Assembly: GCF_003573695.1 (NCBI RefSeq)
Contig: NC_039359.1
Location: 141,815,112-141,879,111 of the forward strand
Reading direction: 5' to 3'
DNA length: 64,000 bases
Source of the DNA: Papaver somniferum
Lineage: Eukaryota; Streptophyta; Magnoliopsida; Ranunculales; Papaveraceae
The position numbers were made by a program, and so were the translations under genes. Of the stretch, positions 1-11,022 are shown one piece after another; the first letter of the stretch is position 1, and each line of letters opens with the position of its first letter. The notes beneath the pieces are model-generated. The model saw only the letters and a program-made list of their open reading frames with translations, did no database searches and had not been told where the DNA came from.

Positions 1-59
1 TCTTTTGTTTCGACTCCCTGTTTTGATCGTTTGTTTTTCTTATTCATTGCAGACATGTT

Positions 60-480
60 TGTGTAAGATAATTTCTTAAGAGATTAATTATTTTTATTGG
101 GTCCATGTGAGAATCTTGGTCATAACTAAGATATTGCTAAATATCTATAACTTGGTTTATATAAGGAGTCAGATTCCTAATATATTTCTTCTTTGATGGG
201 CGGTCGAGATCTAAGGCTAATACTACAATCCTAGGAACTTGGTCCTCTCTCTACCTATGAAAGGAAAACAGTAACCATCACTATTGTATCCAAGGAATTA
301 ACAACTCATTACGGTTAAGGTCAAGAGAGAGAAACCATGACCTCCACAAGGTATTACCGCTGCTACAAAGATGAACGATATCGTACAATAGATTAACGCT
401 ACCAGGTATTCCGTGTAAACTACTCTTACATATTTTATTGTGTGATTATCATAAAGTTCAACGATCCTAATTAAGTATCT
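60..480 (+). repeat. LTR-like block of the decayed copia element
   Basis: The block has a TATA-like motif (tttatataagg, about 153-163) followed by a transcribed-leader-like stretch, and ends near tgtgattatca before the internal region. The position in front of the internal region fits a 5' LTR. No primer-binding site is readable and no second copy is present, so both ends are approximate. Confidence 0.4.
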
Positions 481-1469
481 ATATAAAATAAATCTTATAG
501 TTGGCATCTAGAGCTTACGTTTAGAACTCATGATTGTCCGTTGATAATATGCAATGATCGTATTCTTTTTCGTTTGGGGTTGGGTGCATCTGGCTTTTGG
601 CGGTGTAATATGAAAGAGTGTTAAAGTTAAATTCCCATGAAAAATACAATCGGCACAAATTCCTTTATGCTTGCAGTAAGTTTTTCGCTGATAAACTTTT
701 AGGATTCATATGTTATTTTGAAAATGGGTCTCATGGTTTTCTTTTATTGGGCCTGTGATTTGTAATTTTAATGGGCTGTGTAAAATGGTCGAGTAAGTTT
801 TTTGGTGACGGGAATGTTGCACTTAAAGCTAATTAATTAATGGAAATATGGCATCTTATATCTTCACATGACGAGATAAACTCATTTAATTATTTTGGGC
901 ATGTGATTTATTGGTGTTGTTAACGGATCAAAATGGTTGCAAATGTTGTTATAAAGTTGGGCGTTAATGGTTTCAATATGGGTTAATACTGTTCTAGGTC
1001 CATTAAATAGGACCGATTAAGTTTTGACGAATCCGCTGTCAACCTGTTAGTGTTGACTTTGACCGAATATTGGATGCATGTAAATATTAAATTTTTTCCC
1101 GGTTTAAAGGTTTTCTGGTTCAAACTCGGTACAATTTAGGTTTGATCATTATAAAATTAAAATAATAAATGGAACAGTTAATAATGGATACTAAACTCTA
1201 TGAAGCCCAATAATTTATAAACGAGTTTTACTTAAGGAAATATGAACCTACCAATATGCTTCCGCTTTATTGAAAACTAATGTACATATAATCTGAGGCG
1301 ATTTCTTACCGAATTCATTATAAGATTTTAATTCGAACCATGTTTAACACTGTAAAGTTTGTGTGCACGTTTTGATATGGTTTGTGTGCTTTTGCATTAG
1401 GGAATAGTTTCTCTCAGATTATTGTTTTTCTTTTTCGATTTTATGAGATTATACTTGAAATTATTATGA

Positions 1470-2330
1470 GACCCTATAGTTATCACCAGAGTGATGCTAG
1501 AGTGTTATATCTCAATATAATCATAATGTTATTATAAGCATGAATTTGCAAACCGTAAAATGTAGGTTTTGCAGTTATCGATATCATGTGATAATGGCAT
1601 TATTTTAGTTGATTGGCTATCACCACAGTGATGTCAAATCACTTTTGGCCATGATCACAGTTTTTCTAATGCTTGTAATATTGTTTTATCTTAAATATAT
1701 TAGAACAGAATTTACCCACAGGAAATTGGAGTTCATGTATTTAAGAAAACATTGACTGATATGATTGTTGATCATACATTATGGATATGAACTGATTTGA
1801 ATCTTGAGGGTGTCTTGTGTCATTATGTTTCACTTTTCTCTCAATGTTGATGATAATTTCAATTCTACGTATAAAATTATTGTGCTTAAGATTCTTAGGT
1901 CATAATTCTTTAGCTATCACCGCAGTGATACTAGAGTGTTTTATCTTAGCAATAATAATAATTTTATTGTAAGCACGAATACGCCAAGCCGTAAAGGCAA
2001 GGTTTAGTTGTTATTATGACATTATTTTTGAGTTGTTTGGCTATCATCACAGTGATGTCAAATAATTTTTCCAGTCATATTCGTTATCATGTCAAGTGCT
2101 TATAATATTTTTTTTCTTAAATGTATTAGAACAAAAATTACCCACAGGTAATTTGAGTTCACATGTTTAAGATAACATTGAAGTGTACAATATCTGATCA
2201 TACATTATGGTAATTAAATAATCGACATATGATTTTACGTTATTTCTTAAAAGTGCATAAAAAAATTTACATAAATTAACTCATTACCGAGTTGAGTAAC
2301 CTATTACGAAAATTTCTTATGTTGTCCAAA
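1470..2330 (+). repeat. Direct duplication of a ~426-bp module in the copia internal region
   Basis: Two consecutive copies can be aligned by eye. The atcaccRcagtgatRctagag motif lies at about 1482 and 1915, the atcaYcacagtgatgtcaaat motif at about 1618 and 2042, and the acccacagg motif at 1713 and 2139. The offsets are all near 425 bp. More distant copies of the cacag motifs occur at 2728, 2898, 2983 and 3094. What the module did in the parent element is unknown. Confidence 0.7.
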
Positions 2331-3289
2331 ACTTATTGCATCCTCTATGAAATTGAGGTTTTATTTTTGATAAATTTCTCCATATTTCTGAAAATGATAT
2401 TCATTGACTATTTAACGCCTTTCATATTAATTAATCATATCTATTATTTATCATGATCTTTAAGCTTGTATCATATTTAAATGAGCGATGCATCAAAGAA
2501 TTTTTCTTCAACGAAATTTCATTATTGAATTATATTTATAGACTTGCTTCATGCTCGATTTTGGTTTAAGAAAAAGTTCATTATGTTTGGACATTTTCGA
2601 TTATAGGGTGTTGATATTTTTTTTTCAGATTAGATCAAGTATGTCCATATCATTGAGTGGGATTGTGCAATATCACAAGAAAAGTTAGTGTGATATTTGT
2701 AGTTGTACATGTTTGCTGGATAGTTTAGTTATCACCACATTGATGCTATGATCTTATCTGGTAAGTGTTGTATATTTTGAGTCCTCTTAGTTTGATTTAA
2801 CGATTAGAACAATGCTGCTCTCAAGTAGTTTTTCTTCACACATTAAACAAGCATTAAGGTTATCTAAATGTTTCATATACATGTGAAATAATAGCCACCC
2901 ACAGGTGACTACAATTCACATTATATTAGGTTGAACATATTTAGAATTATTGGAGTTTGTTAATATATTTTAGGACGTGAATTTCCCACAGGTGATTCTA
3001 GTTGTAGTATTTGACAGACATAATGTTGAATTATGAGAATGTAAAATGTCCACAGATATTTTTCGTGTCTTACTTGTTCCTTGATCAGGTTTTACCCACA
3101 GGAGAATCCTATTGAAGGTATGAAACTATGACTTTTAATGGTCCATTTTCTGGAAGATAAAATTGTTTATCACCTGATGATTTTTTTGCGAAACTGTGTA
3201 CATCTATCAATTGCATTATGAATCTCAATCCGTGGATGTTTTCTCGAACATTCCTTATTGAAATTGAGAGGCAATTATAGAAAAAGTGA

Positions 3290-3760
3290 AAATCATAAAG
3301 TCTGATAAAGGTGGTGAATATTGTGAAAGGTATGACAATACAAGATAATATCCTAAATCATTTACATAGTATCTCCAAAAGTTTGGATTTGTTGCTCAAT
3401 ACACAAGGCCAGCTTATCCTTGGAATAATGGTGTATAACAAAAGGAAAAATCATACTTTTATGAAAATGGTTAGAAGCATGATGATTTATGCATAATAAC
3501 CACATATTAGTGAATGTATGTTCTTTCAACAACTGTGTAATTTAAATAGATTTCCAAGTAAAGCAGTTTCAAAGACACACTTTGGACTAGAATGGCTGGA
3601 AACCTAGTTTAAATTACCTTTAAGTTATGGTTGTTCAGTTGGAAGTGAGGGCTTACATTCCAAAGAATGAACATTGGATTTGGAAACTATTATTGGTTAA
3701 TTGGTTTTCCTAAATAATCCAAATGGTATTGTTTAACGTTCTAACTGTAGTATGAGACTT
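3290..3760 (+). pseudogene. Copia integrase fragment
   Basis: Three-frame reading gives a broken copia integrase. KSDKGGEY lies at about 3297-3325, followed by a VAQYT segment, a degenerate version of the NGVAERRNRT region, and MVRSMM near 3466-3485. Then come LNRFPSKAV (about 3541) and the degraded LNYLKVWGCSAEVRAY-like region (about 3610-3670). These blocks are standard for copia integrases and keep their normal order. Frameshifts and stops separate them, so the fragment is non-functional. It lies upstream of the reverse transcriptase remnant, as expected in copia. Confidence 0.75.
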
Positions 3761-4264
3761 ATTGAAACCGAAAATATAAATTCGTTAATGATGGCATAAT
3801 CAGTGGGATTACGTGGATATATTTGTTCAAGAAATCATGATAATGATCCCTTTATTTAAGATTTCTACAGATATTGTGAATCTTCTCATTATCAGAATGT
3901 TAGATAATGAAAGACCACAAATTACTGATTCAATACTCCATAATATAACTAGTGTCAATAAAGAAATTTTTTGATAACAACATGAACCAGCATTAAGAAG
4001 GTCTCAACAGAGATTGAAAGAAAGTTATTCATGTTGTTTCAGTGATTTCCTTACAAGAATTTATTACATTTAGATATGGAATGGCAAAGACTCGGTTTAC
4101 AGTTCATAAATATTTTGTGTAATAATGTTGATTAATGGATTGATGTTATGTGAGCAAAAATCGGTGGTTGAAAGTCAAGTCTCGGATATTGTTTAATTGC
4201 TCTAAAGACACAAATCAGTTGTATGAAAGTTGGTCTTTCTGACTTAACACGACTGTAATAGAAA

Positions 4265-5160
4265 TGTTAAACGGTATAAAGCAAGACTTATTGCCAAAGG
4301 TTTTACTCTGAAATGATGCATTGATTATAAATAAGTTTTTCTCTCGTGTCAAAGAAAGACTTATTCAGAATTATAATAGTATTATTAGTAGCTCGGTATG
4401 ACCAAAGAGTTGCATTAACTAAATGTGAAATGGCCTTTATTGATGATAAACTATAAAGAAAATTACGCGTGTTAATACGAAGGCCTCGCCTTATAAAGAT
4501 AGGAACACGTAGTCTGCAAAACTTAAGAATCAATGTATGAAATTAAGCAAACTTCTCGAATATTGTGTATCTAAAATTCAACAAGACCATTAACGTTATA
4601 TGGTTTTATATGAATTTATTATTGATCGATGCATATACCTCAAGATCAGTGGGAGAAGTTCATACTCTTGGTATTTTATGTTAAGACTTACTACCTACGA
4701 GTAGTGATCTAGACTTTATGCATATCTCTTATGATTCGAAATAAAGGATGTCAATAAAGCTTACCATGTGATACTCACATATCATATGGATTACTAAAGC
4801 CCTCATGTAAAGCGTATGTCGAATATTCGAAGAATTTTTTGAGATAATAACATACATAGCAAATTTTGTTTCATATCAGAATGAAAATATAAATTTAATC
4901 TTCATTATGTCTCTAAAATGGAACATATAACGAGTTGTTGGTGTGTTAGCATATAGCTATGGAATCGAAGAAAAAATTATGTCGAGGCTATCAAGATTTT
5001 TGAGATACTAATCTTGACTTATGTCTTACAATTAGTTACTCAACCCAATTAGAGTTGATTGGGTTTTCAGACTACAATTTTGCTGGATGTGCGGATTCTA
5101 TAAAGGAAGAATCCCTTAAGATTAGCTCCACAATTGAGTTTGAATATGACTGCGAGACTT
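4265..5160 (+). pseudogene. Copia reverse transcriptase and RNase H fragments
   Basis: The segment KARLIAKGFT (about 4280-4310) is the usual start of the copia reverse transcriptase domain. It is followed by SKKDLFRII (4346-4372), a DRCIYLKISG block (about 4627-4655), the degraded LYVDD region (about 4670-4720) and a QKAYVE-like block (about 4800). A trace of RNase H, FSDYNFAGCADS, reads near 5071-5105. The order matches copia pol. Stops, frame changes and a damaged catalytic YVDD region show that it is dead. Confidence 0.75.
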
Positions 5161-5166
5161 AGATAT

Positions 5167-6436
5167 TTAAGTTTGTCTACAATTTTGCGAAGATATCGCC
5201 ATCTTGTTTAAATAAGTTCGCTTCTCTTGAGATAAGGTTTTATTCTCATCTGATAAAGTTTTCATCCCTAAATTAGCTTTAGTTAAAGAATAAGAAAGAC
5301 GTGATACTTCATTACTTAATAAATCTTGTCTTTGAACTAATTGGGTATTTTCATTGGTAAGATTATTTATATGATCAAGAGAATATGAATAGAGGTTATC
5401 TAATTGGTTATATTGATCCATCAAGATTTCTTTATCAACACGGGCTTCTTCAACAGCAAATTCAAATTGATTTCTCTACATTATTCGTTTCTGGTTTAAA
5501 TCTTAACATGCGAAAGAGGGATTTCAAGGATAATTAAATATGGGAAGGATAAAACCATTAAAAAGGCAAATTAAAGACACAGATAAGAAAATCATACCTC
5601 TCAATTCATCATTCTTTTTGCGAAGATTGTCACGATCCAGCAAAACATTCTGAAGCTTCTGATTTTCGAGACGAAGAGCATTACATTCTTTTTCCAAAGC
5701 TGTCTGCGAAGCAGCTCTGTCAGAACCCAAATGCTTGCTCAGAATTTCGCAAACATTAGACTTGATAGGATCAATAGAAGACTTCTTGACATCATCCAGA
5801 ACTTCAGATAAAACTTTGAAGGCAATATATATCCCTTCCACGGTTTCTTTCGAAAGAGGAAGAGACATAGGTAGAGAAGTGGTAGAGATAGAAGGTTGAG
5901 AAACATTCTCAACGGGAAGAGAAGAGGTTTCATTCACAGAAGGATCCACAAGGGGGGTTTCAATCATTGAGAGGTCAGCTGAAGAAATGAAGTCTGAGGC
6001 AGCTTTTTCGCGAATTGGAGATAAAGGTTTATCTTGCGAAGATGTCGCAGGAGATTTAGAAGAGATGAGTAAGTGGAAGGGAACAGAAGTTGGAACAGTT
6101 TTAAGGTGGCGAGATTTCTTGAGAGGTTCATTAACATCTTTATCACCCTGCGAATTACAATCCAGATAAGAAACAGAGGCAACAATATTGTTATTAGAAA
6201 AGGATCGTGTTTCTTACTACCTTATCATTCGCAGACTTTCTTTTATGCGCAACAACCTTATGCTGCGATTTGGGAACGTTAGGGTTCTGAACTGTAAATC
6301 TAGTGTTGGAGGCGCTTTTGCTGAAATAACAAGAGTATGGGAATCACATAAACAACATCAAATAAGGCAATAAACAAGATCAATTTCAGCAAAACTCATA
6401 AAGAAGAAAAAAGAAAACTAACCTTGATGAATCCAT
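5167..6436 (-). pseudogene. Broken spliced gene for a coiled-coil protein
   Basis: This is an unrecognised gene on the minus strand. A TATA-like motif lies about 190 bp upstream. A short first exon (6423-6436, ATG plus 11 nt) ends at a GT donor. An acceptor near 6328 joins it in phase to a Ser/Lys-rich N-terminal region. A one-base frame change occurs near 6200-6215. The next frame (5597-about 6200) is rich in Ser/Pro and then in Leu, Glu and Asn, with a heptad-like coiled coil (NALRLENQKLQNVLLD). A second donor-like site follows NDELR near 5596. The last exon (5167-about 5475) is again coiled coil and ends in a normal stop. The second junction does not keep frame in any acceptor I tried. It may be related to the C-terminal part of plant PMD-type genes, but that is a guess. 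Confidence 0.45.
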
Positions 6437-6628
6437 GGAAAGCAATGGCAGGGAGATTGTTTCGAAGAAAATTACGAACTATGAAGATCTGCAGAAGAAA
6501 TAGTATGAAGATGAAGAAGAACTTAAAAAGATTGAAGAAGAAAGAAGAAAAGTTGCAATAATGGAATTTGCAAAAGAACGATGAAGTTGCAGAGAAAATA
6601 AAAAGAAAGAAAAAGAGAATGAGAAGGA

Positions 6629-6637
6629 ATATATATA
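6629..6637 (-). promoter_or_regulatory. TATA box candidate for the coiled-coil gene
   Basis: On the minus strand the sequence reads ctctatatatattcc, about 190 bp upstream of the ATG at 6436. The position suits a plant core promoter. No other element was identified. Confidence 0.4.
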
Positions 6638-7084
6638 GAGGGAATTTCTCCTCGAGAAAATAAACACGATTAATAAGGAAAGATATAAGCGGTTAAAAAG
6701 CAACGGTTACAAAAGACGTGTCGAGAAATAGATGGAAGAAAGAATACGTGTGATAAATGCAGAATATGAAGAGGAGAACAACTGCAGCATTTCTTACATC
6801 ATTCTCTACTTCGCAGAAAAGATATGAAAAGAGGCAAGATGTAGGATCAAAATATCGCAACGACAATATTTCAGCGAAATTATCAACAACACAATACAAC
6901 AGCGTCGCAGAACAATTTCAGGAAAAATAAAATAAATGACGTCAACTAAGATCACGAGAAAGATATGATAGTCCTGCGAAAATTAGAGAGCTTGCGAAGT
7001 TAACATTTGTAAAGTTGCAAGAATGTCGCAGACCATACCCGAAAATAAAGGACAGATTAGCTGTCATCCATTATGTATTTCCTT

Positions 7085-7092
7085 ATAAATAG
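7085..7092 (+). promoter_or_regulatory. TATA box in an LTR-like stretch
   Basis: The motif tataaata lies in a stretch (about 6900-7260) that looks like the promoter and leader of an LTR: a TATA box, then a pyrimidine-poor leader and an AATAAA-like signal near 7223. It is on the strand opposite to the coiled-coil gene and about 450 bp from that gene's own TATA candidate. No coding region follows, so it is probably a retroelement remnant. Confidence 0.35.
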
Positions 7093-7259
7093 TCGTTCAA
7101 GTTGTAAAGAGAGGAGAGATCTTTTTTTAGTAAGAAACAAATAAATAGGAGAGAGAAAATCTAGAGCAGAAATCATTCTTGATTTCTTTATCTTTTCTTT
7201 TAAGAATATTTAAAGATCGATCAATAAAATTAAGAGTGTAAACCTAAAAATGAGTTGAT

Positions 7260-8887
7260 TAATAATGAAATCATATGAGGGGTGTAGTGTAGGATTTCCT
7301 GCAACTACAGTAAAGATAAATGCAAACCCTAGTTTCTTCCCTGTATTCCGCCTCTCCTCTTTGCATCTCAGTCTGGTGTTTATATGTGCTGCGAAGAAAT
7401 CTAATCTGGACCAAAGTAACAGGTACCAAGGCCCAATGTGACACCAACTTCAGTCTCCAAATCCAGGCCAGTAATGAGTTCGGTAACAGCTACAACTCCA
7501 CCTCTTTCCTTGCACTTCTCTGAGTTTCTAGCCACCAGCACCAGGTCCATTCTAACCCAGCAGACCCCCGTCCATTCTCAAGTCCCAGCCTTCATTATCT
7601 CGGCCGCAGCTGGTTGCACCTCCAACATTTCGGCTCACTCCTCTTGCATAGCTCATTAAGTTAACACCAACAGCAACCAACTTTCTTCTTCACTGCCATC
7701 TAATCTCTCTCCAACTTCTCGCCATTCATTCACTGTAACACCAGCCAGTATTCCATTGTTGTTGCTGTTGAACATCGCAGCTCCAACATTCAGGTACAGC
7801 ATATAGATCAAACCCACAACACCAGCATTTCAACACCACTTGCTGCAACCATTTCAGACCCAATACACCGATGTAGCCAACACCAGCATCTCTATCTCCT
7901 TGAATCACACAGCACCAGACCCAAACTTCGCTGTCATCTTCCTCCATGTACATAGCCAGCACCAACAGAAACCTTGACTGCAAACACTACTTCAGTAGTT
8001 CTGCGACTCCGGCAATCACCCAAAACACCACTGCTTGCCTTCAATCGACTAACACAAATCGAGTTCAAAACCCCCAAAATTCAATTGATGTTGCTGCTGT
8101 TGTTTGTCGAGAACTCCACTCTCAGATTACCGCAAACCCCCAAATCTGTAGCTGTGTTGCTGTTTCTCGATGAAGATATAACAATCGATTCCCAAAACCC
8201 CCAATTCAGTTCATGACGATAACCCCCAAAAATCCGTGTTTGTTGCTGCTGTAACTTCAATCAATCGAACCCCAATTTCACTCGAGACACAAAACCCCCA
8301 AATTCTGTTGTTATAAAGAACTCCATATTCCCAATTGTAGAAACGAGAAAATACAACCATCGTGGTTTGAATCTGACCTTGGTAGTGTAAATATCAACAA
8401 TACCTAATCGATCTGTGTCGAACCATGAAGACTTCATCTCTGTTTACAGCAGCTGCTCTCGGGAAGATGATGCTCAGATCCATTTTCTTTGATAAGAAGG
8501 AAATGAAAATGTTGAGGTGAAGACCACCGAATGAATGTGGCGAGAGAGCTGCCCATAGCCCCACCTATCCTTCTCGTGCATCTCACATGCTCAGCACAAA
8601 AATGATTTCTTTGCTCAACATCTGAAGTGGTGCGGTACGGCCCATGAGTTGTTGGCTTGCCAGCCCACAAGCTCTAGGTAAGCTGCGACTCCATTTAGTG
8701 CCATGAGTGATTTGAGTGGTGCTGATATATAAAGATACCAGGCCATCCACTTTGGTCATTTTTCCATCAGGTGATCGGACTTCACTTGTAATTCCTGTAA
8801 AAATTCTAAAATGGTATTATTAGTCAATAAATGAGACCTAACTAGTATAAATGTGGGTATAAATTTATCGCGCTTACGTGCTTATCA
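7260..8887 (-). repeat. Probable 3' LTR of Athila-like element 1
   Basis: The upper end is clear. Read on the minus strand, a purine-rich tract (aagtgtgggagaatc) is followed by TGATAAGCACGTAAGCGC, the classic TG start of an LTR. The lower end is not defined and the left limit is only a guess from composition. Between 8070 and 8310 the plus strand repeats an aacccccaaa motif at least five times among TCGA and GCTGCTGTT words, an imperfect internal repeat. Small frames in this LTR are not convincing genes. No matching 5' LTR was found. Confidence 0.45.
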
Positions 8888-8935
8888 GATTCTCCCACAC
8901 TTATATTTTGCTAGTCCCGAACAAAACAAAACATA

Positions 8936-9178
8936 ATCCACTCTACATCTGGATAAAATTGGAGATAGGGGTATCCGCTCTACAGCCGGATAATATGGGA
9001 GATGGGGGTATCCGCTCTACAGCCGGATAAAATAGGAGATAGGGGGAATCCGCTCTACAACCGGATAAAATAGGAGATGGGGGTATCCGCTCTACAGCCG
9101 GATAATATGGGGGATATGGGAATCCGCTCTACAGCCGGATAATATAGGAGATGGGGATAGACCCGCTCCACAACTGGT
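8936..9178 (-). repeat. 37-bp tandem repeat in the 3' untranslated region
   Basis: About seven units share the core tccgctctacagccggataa. Core starts are at 8974, 9011, 9049, 9086, 9123 and about 9161, with a weaker unit at 8936, giving a period of 37 to 38 bp. Each unit contains atccg and cggat arms, so the transcript could form a row of small hairpins. A diverged set of the same core is found in the matching place of element 3. Confidence 0.85.
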
Positions 9179-9534
9179 CATGCAATGCAATAGCTCAAAT
9201 AAACCATTTTTTTCTTTTTTTTTCTTTAAAAGAGAAAACCAATATAAAAAAAACTGAAGTGAAAACCACTCCCCCACACTTAATCAATACATTGTCCTCA
9301 ATGTAATTGAGTCATCCAATGTATAAGTTAAGATGGGAAAATTCACAAGCAAACAAATAAAAACAAGAGATAATGAAAATTGGAACAAATCTGCTGGGTT
9401 GACTCCCACGAAGCAGAATCCAATGGGTTGACTCCCATGAAGCAATTGGCATTTGTTTCCCTTTAAAAAGAAAACAAAACATAAAAAGGAACAAAAAAAA
9501 AATCTATTATACAACAACCAGAATCCGAACAGTT

Positions 9535-10710
9535 TTAGTCTTGATAGAATGGATCTTCGAGGAGGACAGTTTCCACCTCGGCATTAAGGAGTTCTAAAAA
9601 TGGTTTTACTCGCTGTCCATTAACCTTAAACACATTACTAGATTCTCTGTTCTCAAGTTCGACAACCCCATGAGGGAAAACTTCTTTAACATAGTATGGG
9701 CCTGTCCAATGAGATCTTAACTTACCAGGAAATAAATACAATCTAGAATTATACAAGAGAACTTTTTGCCCAGGTTCAAATGACTTACGACTAATCGACT
9801 TATCATGAAACACTTTATTTTTCTCTTTGTAAAGCTTTGAATTCTCATATGCATCATTCCTAATTTCTTCTAACTCATTGAGTTGAAGCTTACGGTGATT
9901 CCCAGCTGTAGACAAATCAACATTAAAGGTCTTAATAGCCCAATAGGCCTTATGTTCCAACTCAACCGGTAAATGACATGCCTTACCATAGACAAGTCGA
10001 TACGGAGACATACCAATAGGTGTCTTATAAGCAGTTCGGTAAGCCCAAAGTGCATCCAATAATCGTGCAAACCAATCTTTACGGTTTGAATTCACCGTTT
10101 TCTCTAATATTTGCTTAATCTGTCGGTTAGAAACTTCGACTTGACCACAAGTCTGGGGGTGATATGGTGTAGAGACTTTATGAGTAATGGAGTACTTACT
10201 TAAAAGAGTTTTAAAGGAACTATTGCAAAAATGTGACCCTCCATCACTGATAATGGCTCTAGGGGTACCAAATCGAGAAAATATGCATTCTCTAACGAAC
10301 TTGATCACAACGTTGCGATCTTTCGTCTTGGTATCTACGGCCTCAACCCATTTAGATACATAATCAACCGCTAACAATATGTATACATTACCGTTTGAAG
10401 ATGGGAAAGGTCCCATGAAGTCTATTCCCCATACATCAAATATTTCCACTATCAATATGGAGTTCAGCGACATCATGTTGCGCCTAGCAATCCTTCCCAG
10501 CTTTTGGCACCTGTCACAACTTCGACAAAACTCATGAGTATCATGAAACAAAGTAGGCCAATAAAATCCACATTGCAGAATTTTGGCAGCAGTTTTCTTA
10601 GAGCTAAAATGGCCACCACAAGCATAAGAATGGAAAAAAGTGATAGCACTCATAATTTCATCATTAGGCACACATCTGCGAATAATCTGATCAGGACAAC
10701 ATTTGAACAA
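9535..10710 (-). CDS. Athila-type integrase, 3' end of pol
   Basis: An undamaged 391-codon frame encodes integrase, which joins retrotransposon cDNA ends to chromosomal DNA in the nucleus. The zinc-binding HHCC set is visible as H27, H34, C65 and C68. The catalytic triad is D97 (WGIDF), D156 (SDGGSHF) and E192 (GQVEV), with the expected 35-residue gap between D156 and E192. The C-terminal module carries a GPYY motif at 337-340 in a [10 protein letters not shown] context. It was part of one gag-pol polyprotein. The frame is cut from the upstream pol by a frame change in an A/T run near 10727, so the listed start is not a true start. Key residues are all present, but nothing upstream would deliver it as a normal polyprotein. 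Confidence 0.85.
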   Translation of the reverse strand: MFKCCPDQIIRRCVPNDEIMSAITFFHSYACGGHFSSKKTAAKILQCGFYWPTLFHDTHEFCRSCDRCQKLGRIARRNMMSLNSILIVEIFDVWGIDFMGPFPSSNGNVYILLAVDYVSKWVEAVDTKTKDRNVVIKFVRECIFSRFGTPRAIISDGGSHFCNSSFKTLLSKYSITHKVSTPYHPQTCGQVEVSNRQIKQILEKTVNSNRKDWFARLLDALWAYRTAYKTPIGMSPYRLVYGKACHLPVELEHKAYWAIKTFNVDLSTAGNHRKLQLNELEEIRNDAYENSKLYKEKNKVFHDKSISRKSFEPGQKVLLYNSRLYLFPGKLRSHWTGPYYVKEVFPHGVVELENRESSNVFKVNGQRVKPFLELLNAEVETVLLEDPFYQD

Positions 10711-11003
10711 ATATGGATCATCCCAAAAAAATGCTTAACCTCAGCTAAAAATTTAGTTCTATCTTGTTTCGACCAATGCTCAGGAATTTGACCAATAACA
10801 AGATAATTAACAATATCAGCAAACCAAGGTAACTGCGAAACAACAAACAATTTTTCATCGAGAAACGATTCATGCAAAGGTAAGGCATCATTAGAAGACT
10901 CTGAAATGATCCTAGAAAGGTGATCTGCCACTACGTTCTCAGATCCCTTCTTGTCCTGAATATCAAAGTTAAACTCCTGCAGCAATAATATCCACCTAAT
11001 CAA
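10650..11003 (-). pseudogene. Pol fragment: RNase H end and integrase linker
   Basis: This frame continues RNase H from [11 protein letters not shown] through the DKKGSENVVADHLSR region. That is the usual end of gypsy RNase H and carries a conserved Asp and His. It then enters the linker before the integrase zinc finger. It is separated from the upstream frame by an 8-T run near 11026-11033 and from the integrase frame by a 7-T run near 10727 (minus-strand sense). After the second shift its last residues, from about 10730 down, are out of frame. The correct protein continues in the integrase frame, which overlaps it. Confidence 0.8.
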
Positions 11004-11022
11004 CCTAGGTTTAGCATCCTTC

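Larger units (their letters stand above)
60..5160 (+). mobile_element. Decayed Ty1/copia retrotransposon
   Basis: An old copia-type element reads in the plus direction. The order is an LTR-like block (60-480), a long non-coding or unreadable stretch with duplicated modules (1470-3120), integrase (3290-3760), reverse transcriptase (4265-4900) and an RNase H trace (5040-5160). This integrase, reverse transcriptase, RNase H order is diagnostic of copia rather than gypsy. Every domain is broken by many stops and frame changes, so it makes no protein. The copy stops where the minus-strand coiled-coil gene begins near 5160, and no 3' LTR is seen. The lineage within copia cannot be set from what remains. 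Confidence 0.75.

Noticed and set aside
6479..8216. Short frames rich in Ser, Phe, Tyr or Ser/Thr on both strands
   Set aside because: They lie in promoter, leader or LTR-like sequence, are low in complexity and overlap each other.
8936..9178. Regular 37-bp repeats resembling a CRISPR array
   Set aside because: Units are contiguous with no unique spacers, the context is a plant retrotransposon, and no cas gene is present.
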